From NCBI GenBank assembly GCA_023388935.1, contig JAEWFG010000084.1, positions 1-40,353 of the forward strand: DNA of 40,353 nucleotides, in the 5' to 3' direction. Below the pieces are notes generated by a model that did no database searches, was not told the origin of the DNA, and saw only the letters and a program-made list of their open reading frames with translations. Shown piece after piece: positions 1-7,888 of this stretch (position 1 is its first letter; each line of letters opens with the position of its first letter). A program made the position numbers and the translations under genes. The stretch comes from Pseudomonadota bacterium. GTDB lineage: Bacteria > Pseudomonadota > Alphaproteobacteria > Rhizobiales > Xanthobacteraceae.

Positions 1-616
1 CCCTTGGTGCTACATCGGCAAGCACCGGATCGAGAGTGCGCTGGCGCTGGTGCCGGACGTTCCGGTCGAGCTCACCTTCCGCCCGTTCTTCCTCAATCCC
101 TGGGTCCCGCGCGAAGGCATCAGCCGCGAGGACTACCTCACCACCAAGTTCGGCTCGGTCGAGGCTTATAAGGGCATTGCCGGCCGTGTCGTCGCGGCGG
201 CCAGCGAGGAGGGTCTCGTCTACCGGCCCGAGCTGGTCGCTCGCCAGCCCAATACGACCGACTGCCATCGCCTGATCCTCTGGGCCGAGGCGATCGGCAA
301 GGCGCCCGAGATGAAGCAGCGGCTGATGGAGCTGTACTTCCGCGACGGCGGCGATCTCACCGACGTGAACGTGCTGGTGCAGGCTGCGGCCGATGTCGGC
401 CTCGATGCCGATGACGTGCGCAAGCGCCTTGCCACCGATGAAGATGTCGCGCGCGTCTCGGCGGACGCGCAGGAGGCCGCCGAGAAAGGCATCTCCGGCG
501 TGCCGACCTACGTCTTTGCGCAGAAATACGCCGTCTCCGGCGCGCAGGATCCGAACCTGCTCGCGCGCGCCATCCGCCAGGTTTCGGCGGAGATCAACGC
601 GCAGGCGGCGGAGTAG
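1..616 (+). CDS. DsbA/FrnE-family thiol oxidoreductase, 5' truncated
   Basis: The reading frame is open from the first bases and runs to a stop at 614-616, so the gene begins outside the window. The first visible residues are PWCYIGKHRIESAL. This is the FrnE-like version of the thioredoxin-fold active site (CPWCYIG), and the base at position 1 fits the last base of the missing first Cys codon. An alpha-helical insertion follows (about residues 60-140), then a C-terminal GVPTYVFAQKYAVSGAQ segment with the cis-Pro loop (GVPT) typical of DsbA folds. Members are cytoplasmic disulfide or glutathione-linked oxidoreductases, or 2-hydroxychromene-2-carboxylate isomerase relatives. The GTG near position 50 lies inside the domain and is not the start. 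Specific substrate unknown. Confidence 0.88.
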   Translation, partial: PWCYIGKHRIESALALVPDVPVELTFRPFFLNPWVPREGISREDYLTTKFGSVEAYKGIAGRVVAAASEEGLVYRPELVARQPNTTDCHRLILWAEAIGKAPEMKQRLMELYFRDGGDLTDVNVLVQAAADVGLDADDVRKRLATDEDVARVSADAQEAAEKGISGVPTYVFAQKYAVSGAQDPNLLARAIRQVSAEINAQAAE

Positions 617-623
617 CCTTCAC

Positions 624-1793
624 CTATCTGCGGAGCAGATGGATCGCGCGTCGGGCTGTCCCGCGCGCGAGGTTTTGCGCGGTCAACGCCGCATGAATCA
701 TCGCTACGAGCGGATCATTCCGCCGCAGCGGGATCAGCACGTCACCGATGGCAAGGCGCCCGCGCCAGATCGGGTTGATCATGGGGTGGTCGGCGCTTGC
801 GGTTGAATCCGCGCTGGCGATGGCCGGATCGGCACAGAGGTGGCGGGTGAGGTCGAGCGTGAGCTGCACGCCCGGCGAATATTTTGCAAAGCGCTCGTCG
901 ATGCCGAGCTTGAAGAAGAAGGTGCGGTCCTGGTGGCGCAAAACGATGCCGGCGGCCAGGGGTGTCGGGCCGGCGCGCAGGGTGACGATCTCGCACTGCG
1001 CTGTTTCTGCCAGAGCCGGGACGGCGCGGCGGATAAAGGTCGCGTCGCCTGCATGCTGGATCAGCGCGGTGCCGCGCTTGCCCTTCCAGCCGCTGGCTTC
1101 GAGTTGCAGGAATGTTTCGAGCGCCGGCCTGATCTCGTCGGACCTGCGCGCTATCTCGAAGGCGACGGGGCCGTGCTCCTCCAGACGATGGCGCTGACGG
1201 CGCAACTCCTTGAGCTTCCTCGCGCCGAGCGCCTCGCGCAACAACGTCTCGCCATCTTGCGTCGCATCGAGGCTCGCGCGGATGTAGGAGCTGAGGATGC
1301 GCGGCTTCAGGCCGGCACGTTTCAGAACCTGCTTGAGCGAAGTCATCGCTGCGCCGTCGAGCGCGACGTCGTTCAGCACGAGCGCGTGCGCGCCGGCCTC
1401 GCGCGCCTGCTGCAACAGACGGGTGGCTGCCTCGATCGAATTGTCCCGGTCGATCAGCGGGCTGCACAGCGTGCCGTAGGGATGCGCGCTCACCAGCGCG
1501 GGCAGGGGGATCTTCGAGGCGCGCCAGAGCGAGATCACCGGCATCAGCCCGATCAGCCGCGCCGAAGATCCGTCGAATGCGCGAAGCGCCGAGGCATCCG
1601 TGCGGCCGCGCGCGGTTGCGCTGACGGCGCGCTCCCAGCCGGGCAGGTAATATCCGTTCGGCTCGACCGCGCGCTGCGCGAGCACGCGCCATTGGCCGGG
1701 TTCGACGACAGTGAGAGGGACGAGCGCGCGCCTCGCCGCGGCATCGTTCGCAGATGCCGGATTGATCGCAGCCTGATGCGTGATGTCGACCAC
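624..1793 (-). CDS. CelD/BcsL-type GNAT-fold acyltransferase family protein
   Basis: A 389-aa protein with the layout of the CelD/BcsL (Acetyltransf_6) family. The N-terminal half carries YLPGWERAVSA and a PLPALVSAHPYGTLCSPLID stretch. The C-terminal GNAT-like half starts near residue 190 with LRRQRHRLEEHGPVAFE and continues through FLQLEASGWKGKRGTAL and AAGIVLRHQDRTFFFKLGID. Relatives take part in polysaccharide or cell-surface metabolism, but the acyl acceptor cannot be read from the sequence. It is convergent with the DsbA-like gene, with only 7 nt between the stops. The start at 1793 is the first ATG in frame; a later start is possible because the first 20 residues look unstructured. There is no signal peptide, so it is probably cytoplasmic. 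Confidence 0.78.
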   Translation of the reverse strand: MVDITHQAAINPASANDAAARRALVPLTVVEPGQWRVLAQRAVEPNGYYLPGWERAVSATARGRTDASALRAFDGSSARLIGLMPVISLWRASKIPLPALVSAHPYGTLCSPLIDRDNSIEAATRLLQQAREAGAHALVLNDVALDGAAMTSLKQVLKRAGLKPRILSSYIRASLDATQDGETLLREALGARKLKELRRQRHRLEEHGPVAFEIARRSDEIRPALETFLQLEASGWKGKRGTALIQHAGDATFIRRAVPALAETAQCEIVTLRAGPTPLAAGIVLRHQDRTFFFKLGIDERFAKYSPGVQLTLDLTRHLCADPAIASADSTASADHPMINPIWRGRLAIGDVLIPLRRNDPLVAMIHAALTAQNLARGTARRAIHLLRR

Positions 1794-1941
1794 GTCCCGT
1801 CGCCCCCGTTCGGGCTAAAGCCCGTGTTACACGGCCATGCTTAGCGCAAAGATTGGAAAATACCGTTGGGACGCCGCTTCAATTCGAGTGGTATTCTTAA
1901 TGTCTCATTGACCATCCCCCGCCGGATGCGCCAGCGCAGCC

Positions 1942-2262
1942 CTATTCCGGTGCGCAGAAGAGGCGGTACAGCGTCTCCAGCATCGCGAGCGCTTCCCTGC
2001 TCGCAAGGCTGTAATATATTGTCTGACCCTCGCGTCTGGTCTTGACCAGGCTCAAAGCGCGCATCTTCCCGAGATGTTGGGATAGTGCTGCCGAGGACAG
2101 GCCGGCGATGTCGGCGAGTTCGCCAACTGACCTCTCGCCGTCCAGCATGTTGCAGAGAACCATGAGCCGCTTTGGATTGCCCATGGCGGTGAGGAGGCGG
2201 GAGGCCTCTTCGGCCCTCTCCTCCAGAGCGATCAATTCTTGATTTCGGGGCTTGCGTGCCAT
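1942..2262 (-). CDS. BigR/SqrR-like ArsR-family persulfide-sensing repressor
   Basis: A 106-aa winged-helix ArsR protein. The recognition region is GLSSAALSQHLGKMRALSLV, followed by the wing KTRREGQTIYYSL. Two cysteines, C37 (RLMVLC) and C103 (LYRLFC), are 66 residues apart. From memory, BigR (Cys42/Cys108) and SqrR (Cys41/Cys107) have the same spacing, and those proteins respond to reactive sulfur species through a disulfide or polysulfide bridge. Divergent YeeE/YedE sulfur-transport genes support this role. The ATG at 2262 was chosen because the family begins close to the first helix; a GTG at 2271 is an alternative. An AT-rich dyad sits just upstream and is the probable operator. Metal-type ArsR sensing (CxC in helix 3) is not seen. 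Confidence 0.85.
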   Translation of the reverse strand: MARKPRNQELIALEERAEEASRLLTAMGNPKRLMVLCNMLDGERSVGELADIAGLSSAALSQHLGKMRALSLVKTRREGQTIYYSLASREALAMLETLYRLFCAPE

Positions 2263-2271
2263 GGCTGTCAC

Positions 2272-2285
2272 ATATATTAGTATAT
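2272..2285. promoter_or_regulatory. AT-rich dyad, probable ArsR/BigR-type operator
   Basis: ATATA-TTAG-TATAT is a perfect 5-bp inverted repeat with a 4-nt spacer. It lies about 10 nt upstream of the repressor start and about 77 nt upstream of the divergent YeeE gene. BigR-type repressors bind AT-rich palindromes in the same position. Binding is inferred, not shown. Confidence 0.5.
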
Positions 2286-2361
2286 TCGAAAATAAGAAAC
2301 AACGGAAATAAGAGGTATCCGGCGCCGCGGTTTGCGAGCGCCCTCGATCCGGAGGATTACA

Positions 2362-2790
2362 ATGACTGTCACGTCCTTCACGCCGATTGCTTCGCTCCTG
2401 GGTGGGGCGCTGATCGGGCTTTCGGCCGTGCTCCTGATGTGGGCGACGGGACGGATCGCGGGCGTCAGCGGCATCGCGGCGCGGCTGTTTCCGCCTTACG
2501 AGGACCGCGAATTCGCTGGCCGACTCGCCTTCGTCGGTGGCCTCGTCGCCGCACCCGTGCTGGTTCGACTCGTCACCGGAGGCTTGCCGGCGCAGACGAT
2601 TGCGGCGACAACGCCGGTCCTGATCGTCGGTGGAATGCTCACGGGCTTCGGTTCGGTGTGGGGCAGTGGCTGCACGTCCGGCCATGGCGTCTGTGGCCTG
2701 TCGCGGCTGTCCGTACGCTCGCTGGTCGCGACCGTCACCTTCATGGCGGCGGGCATGGCCACTGTCTTCGTGATGCGGCACTGGAGTTGA
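2362..2790 (+). CDS. YeeE/YedE-family membrane protein, N-terminal half unit
   Basis: A 142-aa inner-membrane protein with about four hydrophobic segments: near residues 8-28, 48-66, 74-100 and 120-137. The signature GSGCTSGHGVCGLSRLS (about residues 96-112) contains the conserved Cys of the YeeE/YedE (TsuA-like) family, which moves thiosulfate or other sulfane-sulfur species. GGAGGA at 2351-2356 is a good ribosome site for the ATG at 2362; the upstream TTG at 2332 has none. The gene is followed by a second half-size unit with a TGATG overlap, so the pair together equals one full-length transporter. Divergence from the BigR-like repressor suggests induction by sulfide or persulfide. Confidence 0.85.
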   Translation: MTVTSFTPIASLLGGALIGLSAVLLMWATGRIAGVSGIAARLFPPYEDREFAGRLAFVGGLVAAPVLVRLVTGGLPAQTIAATTPVLIVGGMLTGFGSVWGSGCTSGHGVCGLSRLSVRSLVATVTFMAAGMATVFVMRHWS

Positions 2791-3263
2791 TGGTCATGGC
2801 GATCCTCGTTCAATTCGCGATCGGGCTGATCTTTGGTCTCGGCCTCATCGTCTCCGGCATGTCGAATCCGGCCAAGGTGCTGAACTTCCTGGATGTCGGC
2901 GGGATTCCCGCAGGGACCTGGGATGCAAGTCTCGCCTTCGTGATGGCCGGCGCGGTCGCTGTGACCTTCGTCGGATTCAAGCGTGTCTTGAGGCTCGCGC
3001 GGCCATTCTTCTCGGCACGCTTCTACGTTCCGGCACGAACGGATATCGATCCCAGAATTGTCGTTGGTCCCGCCATCTTCGGCATCGGCTGGGGAATGGC
3101 GGGCTTCTGTCCGGGGCCGGCGCTGACCGCGCTTGGATTCGGTTCGGCGTCCGCCTTTATCTTCGTTGCCGCGATGTGTGCCGGCATGATGCTCGCCCGC
3201 TTCGTCGATCACCTGCCGTCGTTGACGCGTTTCGTCACGCCGGCCGACCCGCTCGAAACCTGA
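2790..3263 (+). CDS. YeeE/YedE-family membrane protein, C-terminal half unit (DUF6691-like)
   Basis: A 157-aa membrane protein starting at the ATG that overlaps the preceding stop (TGATG), so translation is probably coupled; an ATG at 2796 is equally possible. Hydrophobic segments alternate with the family motifs GLIVSGMSNPAKVLNFLD near the N-terminus and GIGWGMAGFCPGPALTALG at about residues 98-116. The latter carries the second conserved Cys. In related genomes such half-units occur as adjacent pairs and are thought to form one sulfur-compound channel. It precedes an AhpD-like gene by 20 nt, which suggests one transcript. Confidence 0.83.
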   Translation: MVMAILVQFAIGLIFGLGLIVSGMSNPAKVLNFLDVGGIPAGTWDASLAFVMAGAVAVTFVGFKRVLRLARPFFSARFYVPARTDIDPRIVVGPAIFGIGWGMAGFCPGPALTALGFGSASAFIFVAAMCAGMMLARFVDHLPSLTRFVTPADPLET

Positions 3264-3283
3264 GTAACCGCAGAGATTCAGTC

Positions 3284-3640
3284 ATGGACAAGAATTATCC
3301 CGAGATCACCCGGCAAATCTCCGCCAACATGAAGAAGCTTCGCAACGACATTCCGGACACCATGAAGGGATTTGCGATGCTCGCGCAGGCCGCCACGCGG
3401 GACGGCGCGCTCGACAAGAAGACCAAGGAGCTGATCGCACTTGCGCTGGGCGTTGCCGCGCGTTGCGACGGGTGCATCGGCTTTCACACCGAAGCGCTCG
3501 TCAAGCTCGGCGCAACGCGCCAGGAGGTCGAGGAGACGCTCGGCATGGCCGTCTACATGGGCGGCGGGCCGGCGCTGATGTATGCAGCGGATGCGATCGC
3601 GGCTTACGAGCAGTTCCAGCAGCAAGCGGTCGCCGCCTGA
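3284..3640 (+). CDS. carboxymuconolactone decarboxylase / AhpD-like protein
   Basis: A 118-aa all-helical protein of the CMD family. The motif ARCDGCIGFHTEAL (residues about 59-72) contains the CxxC plus downstream His that AhpD-like members use for peroxide or thiol redox chemistry. KTKELIALALGVA and the C-terminal GGGPALMYAADAI complete the fold. Because CxxC-H is present, a thiol-peroxidase-like role is more likely than true decarboxylation of carboxymuconolactone. It is the last gene of the sulfur-stress group, so a role in removing reactive sulfur or oxygen species would fit; that is inference. The ATG at 3284 starts the conserved N-terminus, and an upstream in-frame extension overlaps the previous gene. 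Confidence 0.85.
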   Translation: MDKNYPEITRQISANMKKLRNDIPDTMKGFAMLAQAATRDGALDKKTKELIALALGVAARCDGCIGFHTEALVKLGATRQEVEETLGMAVYMGGGPALMYAADAIAAYEQFQQQAVAA

Positions 3641-3765
3641 CGCCGATCCGCCAGCGCAGTCATGAGGGAGGACCGGGCGAACTGTCTTGAACATTCACGA
3701 GAAGCCGTCATGCCCAGGCCCACTCGGCGCGACAACCCTCTGGCATTGATCAGTCAGTGCCGAGC

Positions 3766-4194
3766 CTAGATCGGCTCGTAGGTTTCCGTCCCGCAGATGT
3801 CGTCAGCTTCGGCACGCCGGCGATCGACGACTTTTCCGCCGTTGATCGTCACGATGTAGGTCTGCAGGCCCAGCGCCGAACCGGTGGCGGAGGTGAGCTG
3901 CGCGCGAACGCAGGCGGTCCAGCCCGGTCCTCGCACCTCGCGATGTGGCAGGGCGACATGCACCTCGCGCGGATAGGACGTGTTGAGGAAGACCTCGTCG
4001 ATCTGCTCGCGCACCACGCGCTTGACGTCGGGGGACGGTTCGGGCGGCGGCTGCTCGGCTTCCTTCATGCGCATGAATTCGGGTACCGGCGCGCGACTGT
4101 CGGCAAAGCCGCAAGCACCGAGCGCAAGCGCACCGGTGAGCAGCATCACATGAGCAACAATTCGCAACATTCGTGAAGGTCCCCTGCGCGCCAT
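3766..4194 (-). CDS. small predicted lipoprotein, unknown function
   Basis: A 142-aa protein with a lipoprotein signal: basic N-terminus, hydrophobic run LRIVAHVMLLTGALALGA and lipobox LGAC, with Cys at about residue 28. The mature part has a proline-rich linker (EQPPPEPSPD) and then a compact domain, VREQIDEVFLNTSYPREVHV to TYIVTINGGKVVDRRRA, with two further cysteines (WTACVR, DDICGT). I do not recognise a named family; short rhizobial lipoproteins with this pattern are usually listed as hypothetical. The start at 4194 gives an nRegion with several Arg; the ATG at residue 9 (MLRIVAH) is an alternative and leaves the signal intact. Confidence 0.7.
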   Translation of the reverse strand: MARRGPSRMLRIVAHVMLLTGALALGACGFADSRAPVPEFMRMKEAEQPPPEPSPDVKRVVREQIDEVFLNTSYPREVHVALPHREVRGPGWTACVRAQLTSATGSALGLQTYIVTINGGKVVDRRRAEADDICGTETYEPI

Positions 4195-4322
4195 CAGATA
4201 CGCGCGAATGCGTCACGGCGAAGTCCTCGCCGATCAACATTTCCTGAAGCCGGGGAACCTGTGGCCTTTGCTATTACAGGATTGCGGGCTAGTTTGTACC
4301 CCCAGACGGGGAGATTGCACCA

Positions 4323-4556
4323 ATGAGGCTATTGGTCACAGCGGCTGCAGTGTTGGCGCTAACGGTCGTCTCGGCCCAGGCGCAGATGGGTGGCGGCAGG
4401 CGCCATCCCAATGAAGGCGGGCAAAAAGCGGACAACAAGCCCAAGGTCGACGACAAGGCCTATAAGGCTGCGCTCGAGCGCATTCCCGAGCCCAAGGAGA
4501 AGTATGACCCGTGGAGCGGGGCCCGTCCGGCTGAGCCTGCCAAGAAGCCGAAATAG
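4323..4556 (+). CDS. small secreted DPWxGxR-motif protein
   Basis: A 77-aa protein with a Sec signal peptide (MRLLVTAAAVLALTVVSAQA, predicted cut before Q21). A short charged mature chain follows: DDKAYKAALERIPEPKEKYD, then PWSGARPAEPAKKPK. It is clearly related to the protein at 7889-8185, sharing a YK-x2-L-x2-IP-x2-K-x3-DPW-x-G-x-R pattern. No enzymatic motif is present, and function is unknown; a small periplasmic or envelope-associated protein is likely. It ends 12 nt before the quinoprotein dehydrogenase, so the two may be co-transcribed. Confidence 0.7.
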   Translation: MRLLVTAAAVLALTVVSAQAQMGGGRRHPNEGGQKADNKPKVDDKAYKAALERIPEPKEKYDPWSGARPAEPAKKPK

Positions 4557-4568
4557 GCGGGGCGGGCG

Positions 4569-6605
4569 ATGGCGAGCCGCCTGTGCTATCTGGCCGCTCT
4601 CATCGCGCTCCTCTTGCTGTCGTCGCGGCCATGCATGGCCTGGGAGAGTTGGGGCGGCGATGCCGGCGGTTCGCGCTTCTCACCGTTGCGAGAGATCACG
4701 CCGGATAATGTCGGTAATCTCGTTCAGGCCTTTCAATTCCATACCGGTGATCTCACGGCGCGCCCGCCTGAGGCGATGCGGCGAACCAAATTCGAGGCGA
4801 CGCCGCTGTTCGTCGAGGACAGCCTGATCTTCTGCTCGCCCTTCAACGAGGTGATTGCGCTCGATCCCGGCACAGGCGTGCCGAAGTGGCGCTTCGATCC
4901 GAAGATCGCCACCAATCAACGTCCCGCCAATCGCTACGTCTGCCGCGGCGTGACCTACTGGATCGATAATGAGGCGCCAGCAAATGCCGCGTGTCGATCG
5001 CGCATCTTCATGGGCACGAACGATGTCCGGCTGATCGCGCTCGATGCGAAGACGGGAATTCCCTGTGCCGGTTTCGGCAATGGCGGCGAGATCAAGCTCG
5101 ATATTGGTATGGCGCTGGAATGGCCGGGCGAATTCCAGATTACCTCGCCGCCGGCCGTCGGCCGCGGTGTCGTCGTGGTCGGCTCCTCGATCGGCGACAA
5201 CCGCCGCGTCGATGCACCCAGCGGCGTAGTGCGCGCGTTCGATGCGCGCAGCGGCCAGCCACGCTGGACCTTCGAGCCGCTCAAGCGTGATGGCATCGAG
5301 GCCGGTCATGCCAATGTCTGGGCGCCGATGTCGGTCGACGCGGCGCGCGGGCTGGTGTTCCTGCCGACATCCTCGCCGTCGCCGGATTTCTGGGGCGGCA
5401 AGCGGCCGGGCAATAACGAACACGCCAATTCGGTGGTCGCCCTGCACATCGAGACCGGCGAACTGGTGTGGGCATTCCAGACCGTGCATCACGACGTCTG
5501 GGACTACGATCTGCCGGCGCAGCCGACGCTCGCGCGCCTCGACACTGGTGACGGTCAGCGTGACGTCGTGATCCAGCCGACCAAGCACGGTTTTGTCTTC
5601 GTGCTAGATCGCGACACCGGCACACCGGTGTGGCCGGTCGAGGAGCGCGCGGTGCCGCAAGGCGGTGCGGAAGGTGAGAAGTTGTCGCCGACGCAGCCGT
5701 TCCCGACGCATGTGCCGGCGCTGACATCGCAAAAAATCTCGACCGAGGACGTACTCTCGCTGCTACCCGGCCTGCGCTCCTCATCTTGCGAGCGCCAGTT
5801 CGCGGAGGCACGCAACGAAGGTCTGTTCACGCCGCCTTCGGTGCAAGGCACGCTGGAGTTTCCGTTTACGGGCGGCGGCGTGAACTGGGGCAGCGCGGCC
5901 TTCGATCCGGTCAACCAGATCCTCTACGCCAACACCACCCGTGCCGTTCATCTCATCAAGTTGATCCCGCGCGCGGAAGCCGCCGGATTCAATCCGCCGC
6001 CCGGTCATGATTTCGGCCAGCAGCGCGGCGCGCCGTTTGCGATGTCGCGTTCGGTGGTGATGTCGCCGCTCGGGCTGCTCTGCAACAAGCCGCCCTGGGG
6101 CGAGATGGTCGCGGTCGATCTGAAGGCCGGCAAGATTCTCTGGCGTTCGACCGTCGGCACCACCGAGGACCTTGCGCCATTGGGTGTGCCGCTACCCTGG
6201 GGCGCGCCGCTCGTCAACGGGCTCGCGGTCACCGCAGGCGGTGTCGTCTTCACCGGCGCAATGGATGCTTATCTGCGCGCCTTCGATGCGCGAAGCGGCA
6301 AAGAGCTCTGGCAGGGACGACTGCCGGTCCCGGGCGTCGCCAATCCCATGACCTATCGCTGGAAGGGTGAGCAATATGTCGCAATCGGCGCCGGCGGCCA
6401 CTCCGAGGCAGGCACTTCGATCGGCGACAGCGTCGTTGCATTCCGTCTGGCGCGGTCGGGCGAGGCGCCGTCACTGTGGTCGCGCACGATCGATCGCCCC
6501 GGTGGACGATTCTTTGCGACATCGTCAGCGCTCGCGCTTGCGATCATCGCGCTCGTGGTCGCAAGCCTGCGCTGGCGCCGCAGTCATCGTAGCAAGCAAT
6601 CATAA
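4569..6605 (+). CDS. PQQ-dependent quinoprotein dehydrogenase with C-terminal membrane anchor
   Basis: A 678-aa eight-bladed beta-propeller quinoprotein. A signal peptide (CYLAALIALLLLSSRPCMA) precedes the standard entry WESWGGDAGGSRFSPLREIT. Tryptophan-docking repeats follow, for example IALDPGTGVPKWRFDP, VALHIETGELVWAFQTVHHD and VAVDLKAGKILWRSTVGTT. CNKPPWGEM and the closing WKGEQYVAIGAGGHSEAG match membrane glucose/quinate-type dehydrogenases. No CxxCH motif is seen, so there is no fused cytochrome c domain. Unusually for the soluble type, a hydrophobic helix (FFATSSALALAIIALVVASL) and the basic stop RWRRSH form a C-terminal anchor, implying a periplasmic domain tethered to the inner membrane. 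The substrate (alcohol, sugar or polyol) cannot be told. Confidence 0.85.
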   Translation: MASRLCYLAALIALLLLSSRPCMAWESWGGDAGGSRFSPLREITPDNVGNLVQAFQFHTGDLTARPPEAMRRTKFEATPLFVEDSLIFCSPFNEVIALDPGTGVPKWRFDPKIATNQRPANRYVCRGVTYWIDNEAPANAACRSRIFMGTNDVRLIALDAKTGIPCAGFGNGGEIKLDIGMALEWPGEFQITSPPAVGRGVVVVGSSIGDNRRVDAPSGVVRAFDARSGQPRWTFEPLKRDGIEAGHANVWAPMSVDAARGLVFLPTSSPSPDFWGGKRPGNNEHANSVVALHIETGELVWAFQTVHHDVWDYDLPAQPTLARLDTGDGQRDVVIQPTKHGFVFVLDRDTGTPVWPVEERAVPQGGAEGEKLSPTQPFPTHVPALTSQKISTEDVLSLLPGLRSSSCERQFAEARNEGLFTPPSVQGTLEFPFTGGGVNWGSAAFDPVNQILYANTTRAVHLIKLIPRAEAAGFNPPPGHDFGQQRGAPFAMSRSVVMSPLGLLCNKPPWGEMVAVDLKAGKILWRSTVGTTEDLAPLGVPLPWGAPLVNGLAVTAGGVVFTGAMDAYLRAFDARSGKELWQGRLPVPGVANPMTYRWKGEQYVAIGAGGHSEAGTSIGDSVVAFRLARSGEAPSLWSRTIDRPGGRFFATSSALALAIIALVVASLRWRRSHRSKQS

Positions 6606-6619
6606 GCGTGTTGTGCATG

Positions 6620-6648
6620 CGATGCGAACGGTCGTTCCGTTCACATCG
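6620..6648. terminator. hairpin between convergent genes
   Basis: Arms CGATG-c-GAACGG and CCGTTC-a-CATCG form a 12-position stem with one C/A mismatch around a TCGTT loop. It lies in the 49-nt gap between the convergent dehydrogenase and PilZ genes, so it can act in both directions. There is no clear T-run on either side. Confidence 0.5.
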
Positions 6649-6654
6649 TGCGCG

Positions 6655-6897
6655 CTATTGCACGAAAGCGAGGCCGATGCGCCTGTCGCTGCGCCACACG
6701 GGCCGGCAATTCCGTACGAAATTGTCGCGCGCGATCGAGAGCGTGAACGATTGCGGCAATGTGACAGGGCCTTCGAGATCGATCGCGGCGCCGCTTGCCG
6801 AGATGTTTCGGACCGTGCACGCAATGCCGCTGTCTTCGAAGGCGATCGTGCCAGCCTTGAAAACACGGTGCCGCTGCGCTGCACGCTTCTCGATCAT
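6655..6897 (-). CDS. PilZ-domain protein
   Basis: An 80-aa single-domain PilZ protein. The N-terminus EKRAAQRHRVFKAGTIAF provides the RxxxR c-di-GMP motif (R4/R8 region) and TVRNISASGAAIDLEG the (D/N)xSxxG part. WRSDRRIGLAFVQ closes the barrel. Such stand-alone PilZ proteins are probable cyclic di-GMP effectors affecting motility or surface polysaccharide, acting through unknown partners. The start at MIEKRAAQ was chosen because the fold begins there; an upstream in-frame ATG (6978) would add 27 residues with no family character. Confidence 0.78.
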   Translation of the reverse strand: MIEKRAAQRHRVFKAGTIAFEDSGIACTVRNISASGAAIDLEGPVTLPQSFTLSIARDNFVRNCRPVWRSDRRIGLAFVQ

Positions 6898-7082
6898 TCG
6901 CGTTAGTCCACAATGATCATTGTAAAGTAGTGCATAGAAATTACCTCGAACTGAACTCAATACTGGCGCTACTTGCACGGCGCTTCAAACTTTGTTTACG
7001 ACGTTGAAGCGGTGAGTTACTCCGCCGACTCGAGAGACGCGGGCACCTTCGCTCACGCGGCTCTCTTCTTTCCGGATGATGC

Positions 7083-7547
7083 TCAGCCAGGCAGCATCGC
7101 GAACGCGCTCGAGACCATCGCGACCGGTTTGTTGTCGGTGGCGGAGAGCAGCGTGACGCGGCCAAAGCTCATGGTGCGCCGGAGCCGCACAACGCGGGCG
7201 TCGGCGAGCACGTCTGACGAGGAAACCGCGCGCATGAAATGCGTGGTCTGGTCGACCGTGGTCATTGGACGATAGCCGCGATTGGCGGCGAGGTTCGCGA
7301 TCACCATCGCGGTGTCGGCAAGCGCCATCAGCGCCTGGCCGCAGACTACACCGCCGTTCCGGCACAGCCGCTCCGAAAACGGCATGCGTAGCAGCGCGCC
7401 CGGCTGCCAGTCCGGTGCATCCGCTGGCTGCGCGTGCTCGATGCGCTCGACGGAGAGGTTGAGATCCTGGACCCAGGGTGCAAAGACCTCGCCGAGTATG
7501 CGTCTGGCGTCGGAGATGCCGAACCCGGCTTCTGGCTGCGATGGCAT
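7083..7547 (-). CDS. PaaI/hotdog-fold thioesterase family protein
   Basis: A 154-aa hotdog-fold protein. The central helix segment RNGGVVCGQALMALADTAMV corresponds to the HGG..DTA active-site helix of PaaI-type acyl-CoA thioesterases, and TTVDQTTHFMRAVSSSDVLA to the second conserved strand. The usual HGG is replaced by NGG, which is tolerated in some family members. GGGAGG upstream of the ATG at 7547 supports this start; the frame continues 83 codons further upstream without family similarity. Probable substrate: acyl- or aryl-CoA. Its partner pathway is not evident from the neighbours. Confidence 0.75.
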   Translation of the reverse strand: MPSQPEAGFGISDARRILGEVFAPWVQDLNLSVERIEHAQPADAPDWQPGALLRMPFSERLCRNGGVVCGQALMALADTAMVIANLAANRGYRPMTTVDQTTHFMRAVSSSDVLADARVVRLRRTMSFGRVTLLSATDNKPVAMVSSAFAMLPG

Positions 7548-7693
7548 TGCTGTCGTTTCCTCCCGTGTTGCTGGATGTTTCGGCCATTCTGCGCGGATTG
7601 GCGCGGCAAAGTCACCCGGTCTTGCGGGGGGCCGTCGGCTTGAAAATGCCTGACTTCGGCCGATATGATAGCGCCCTTGGGAGCGGGTGGACG

Positions 7694-7825
7694 ATGTTGC
7701 GTCGGCGTGTCCTCGTCTTTTGGCTGGTGGCGCTCGGCCTCGCGCTGAACGGGTGCACCAGATGCGGCCCGATCTGGGACGACTGGCTGCACGCACCGAA
7801 ATCGTGCAGATCGGACCAGCCCTAG
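7694..7825 (+). CDS. 43-aa predicted lipoprotein (CGPIWDDW type)
   Basis: A very short gene: MLRRRVLVFWLVALGLALNG followed by Cys21, forming a lipobox (LNGC). The mature peptide has about 23 residues, with CTRCGPIWDDW and a terminal Cys/Ser-rich tail. I associate small Bradyrhizobium proteins with the same CGPIWDDW core, from memory and unchecked. It lies between the divergent thioesterase and the second DPWxGxR gene. Function unknown; an outer- or inner-membrane anchored peptide is likely. Confidence 0.6.
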   Translation: MLRRRVLVFWLVALGLALNGCTRCGPIWDDWLHAPKSCRSDQP

Positions 7826-7888
7826 CGGGCCGTTGACGGGGATGACCAGGCGCGGTTGATCCGCTCCTTATGGATGATCAAGGAGTAG

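Noticed and set aside
840..1844. A 334-codon plus-strand frame
   Set aside because: It is antisense to the CelD/BcsL-type gene and shows no domain.
2256..2789. Upstream extension of the second YeeE/YedE gene
   Set aside because: It overlaps the first transporter gene in another frame and has no family similarity; the TGATG overlap start is better.
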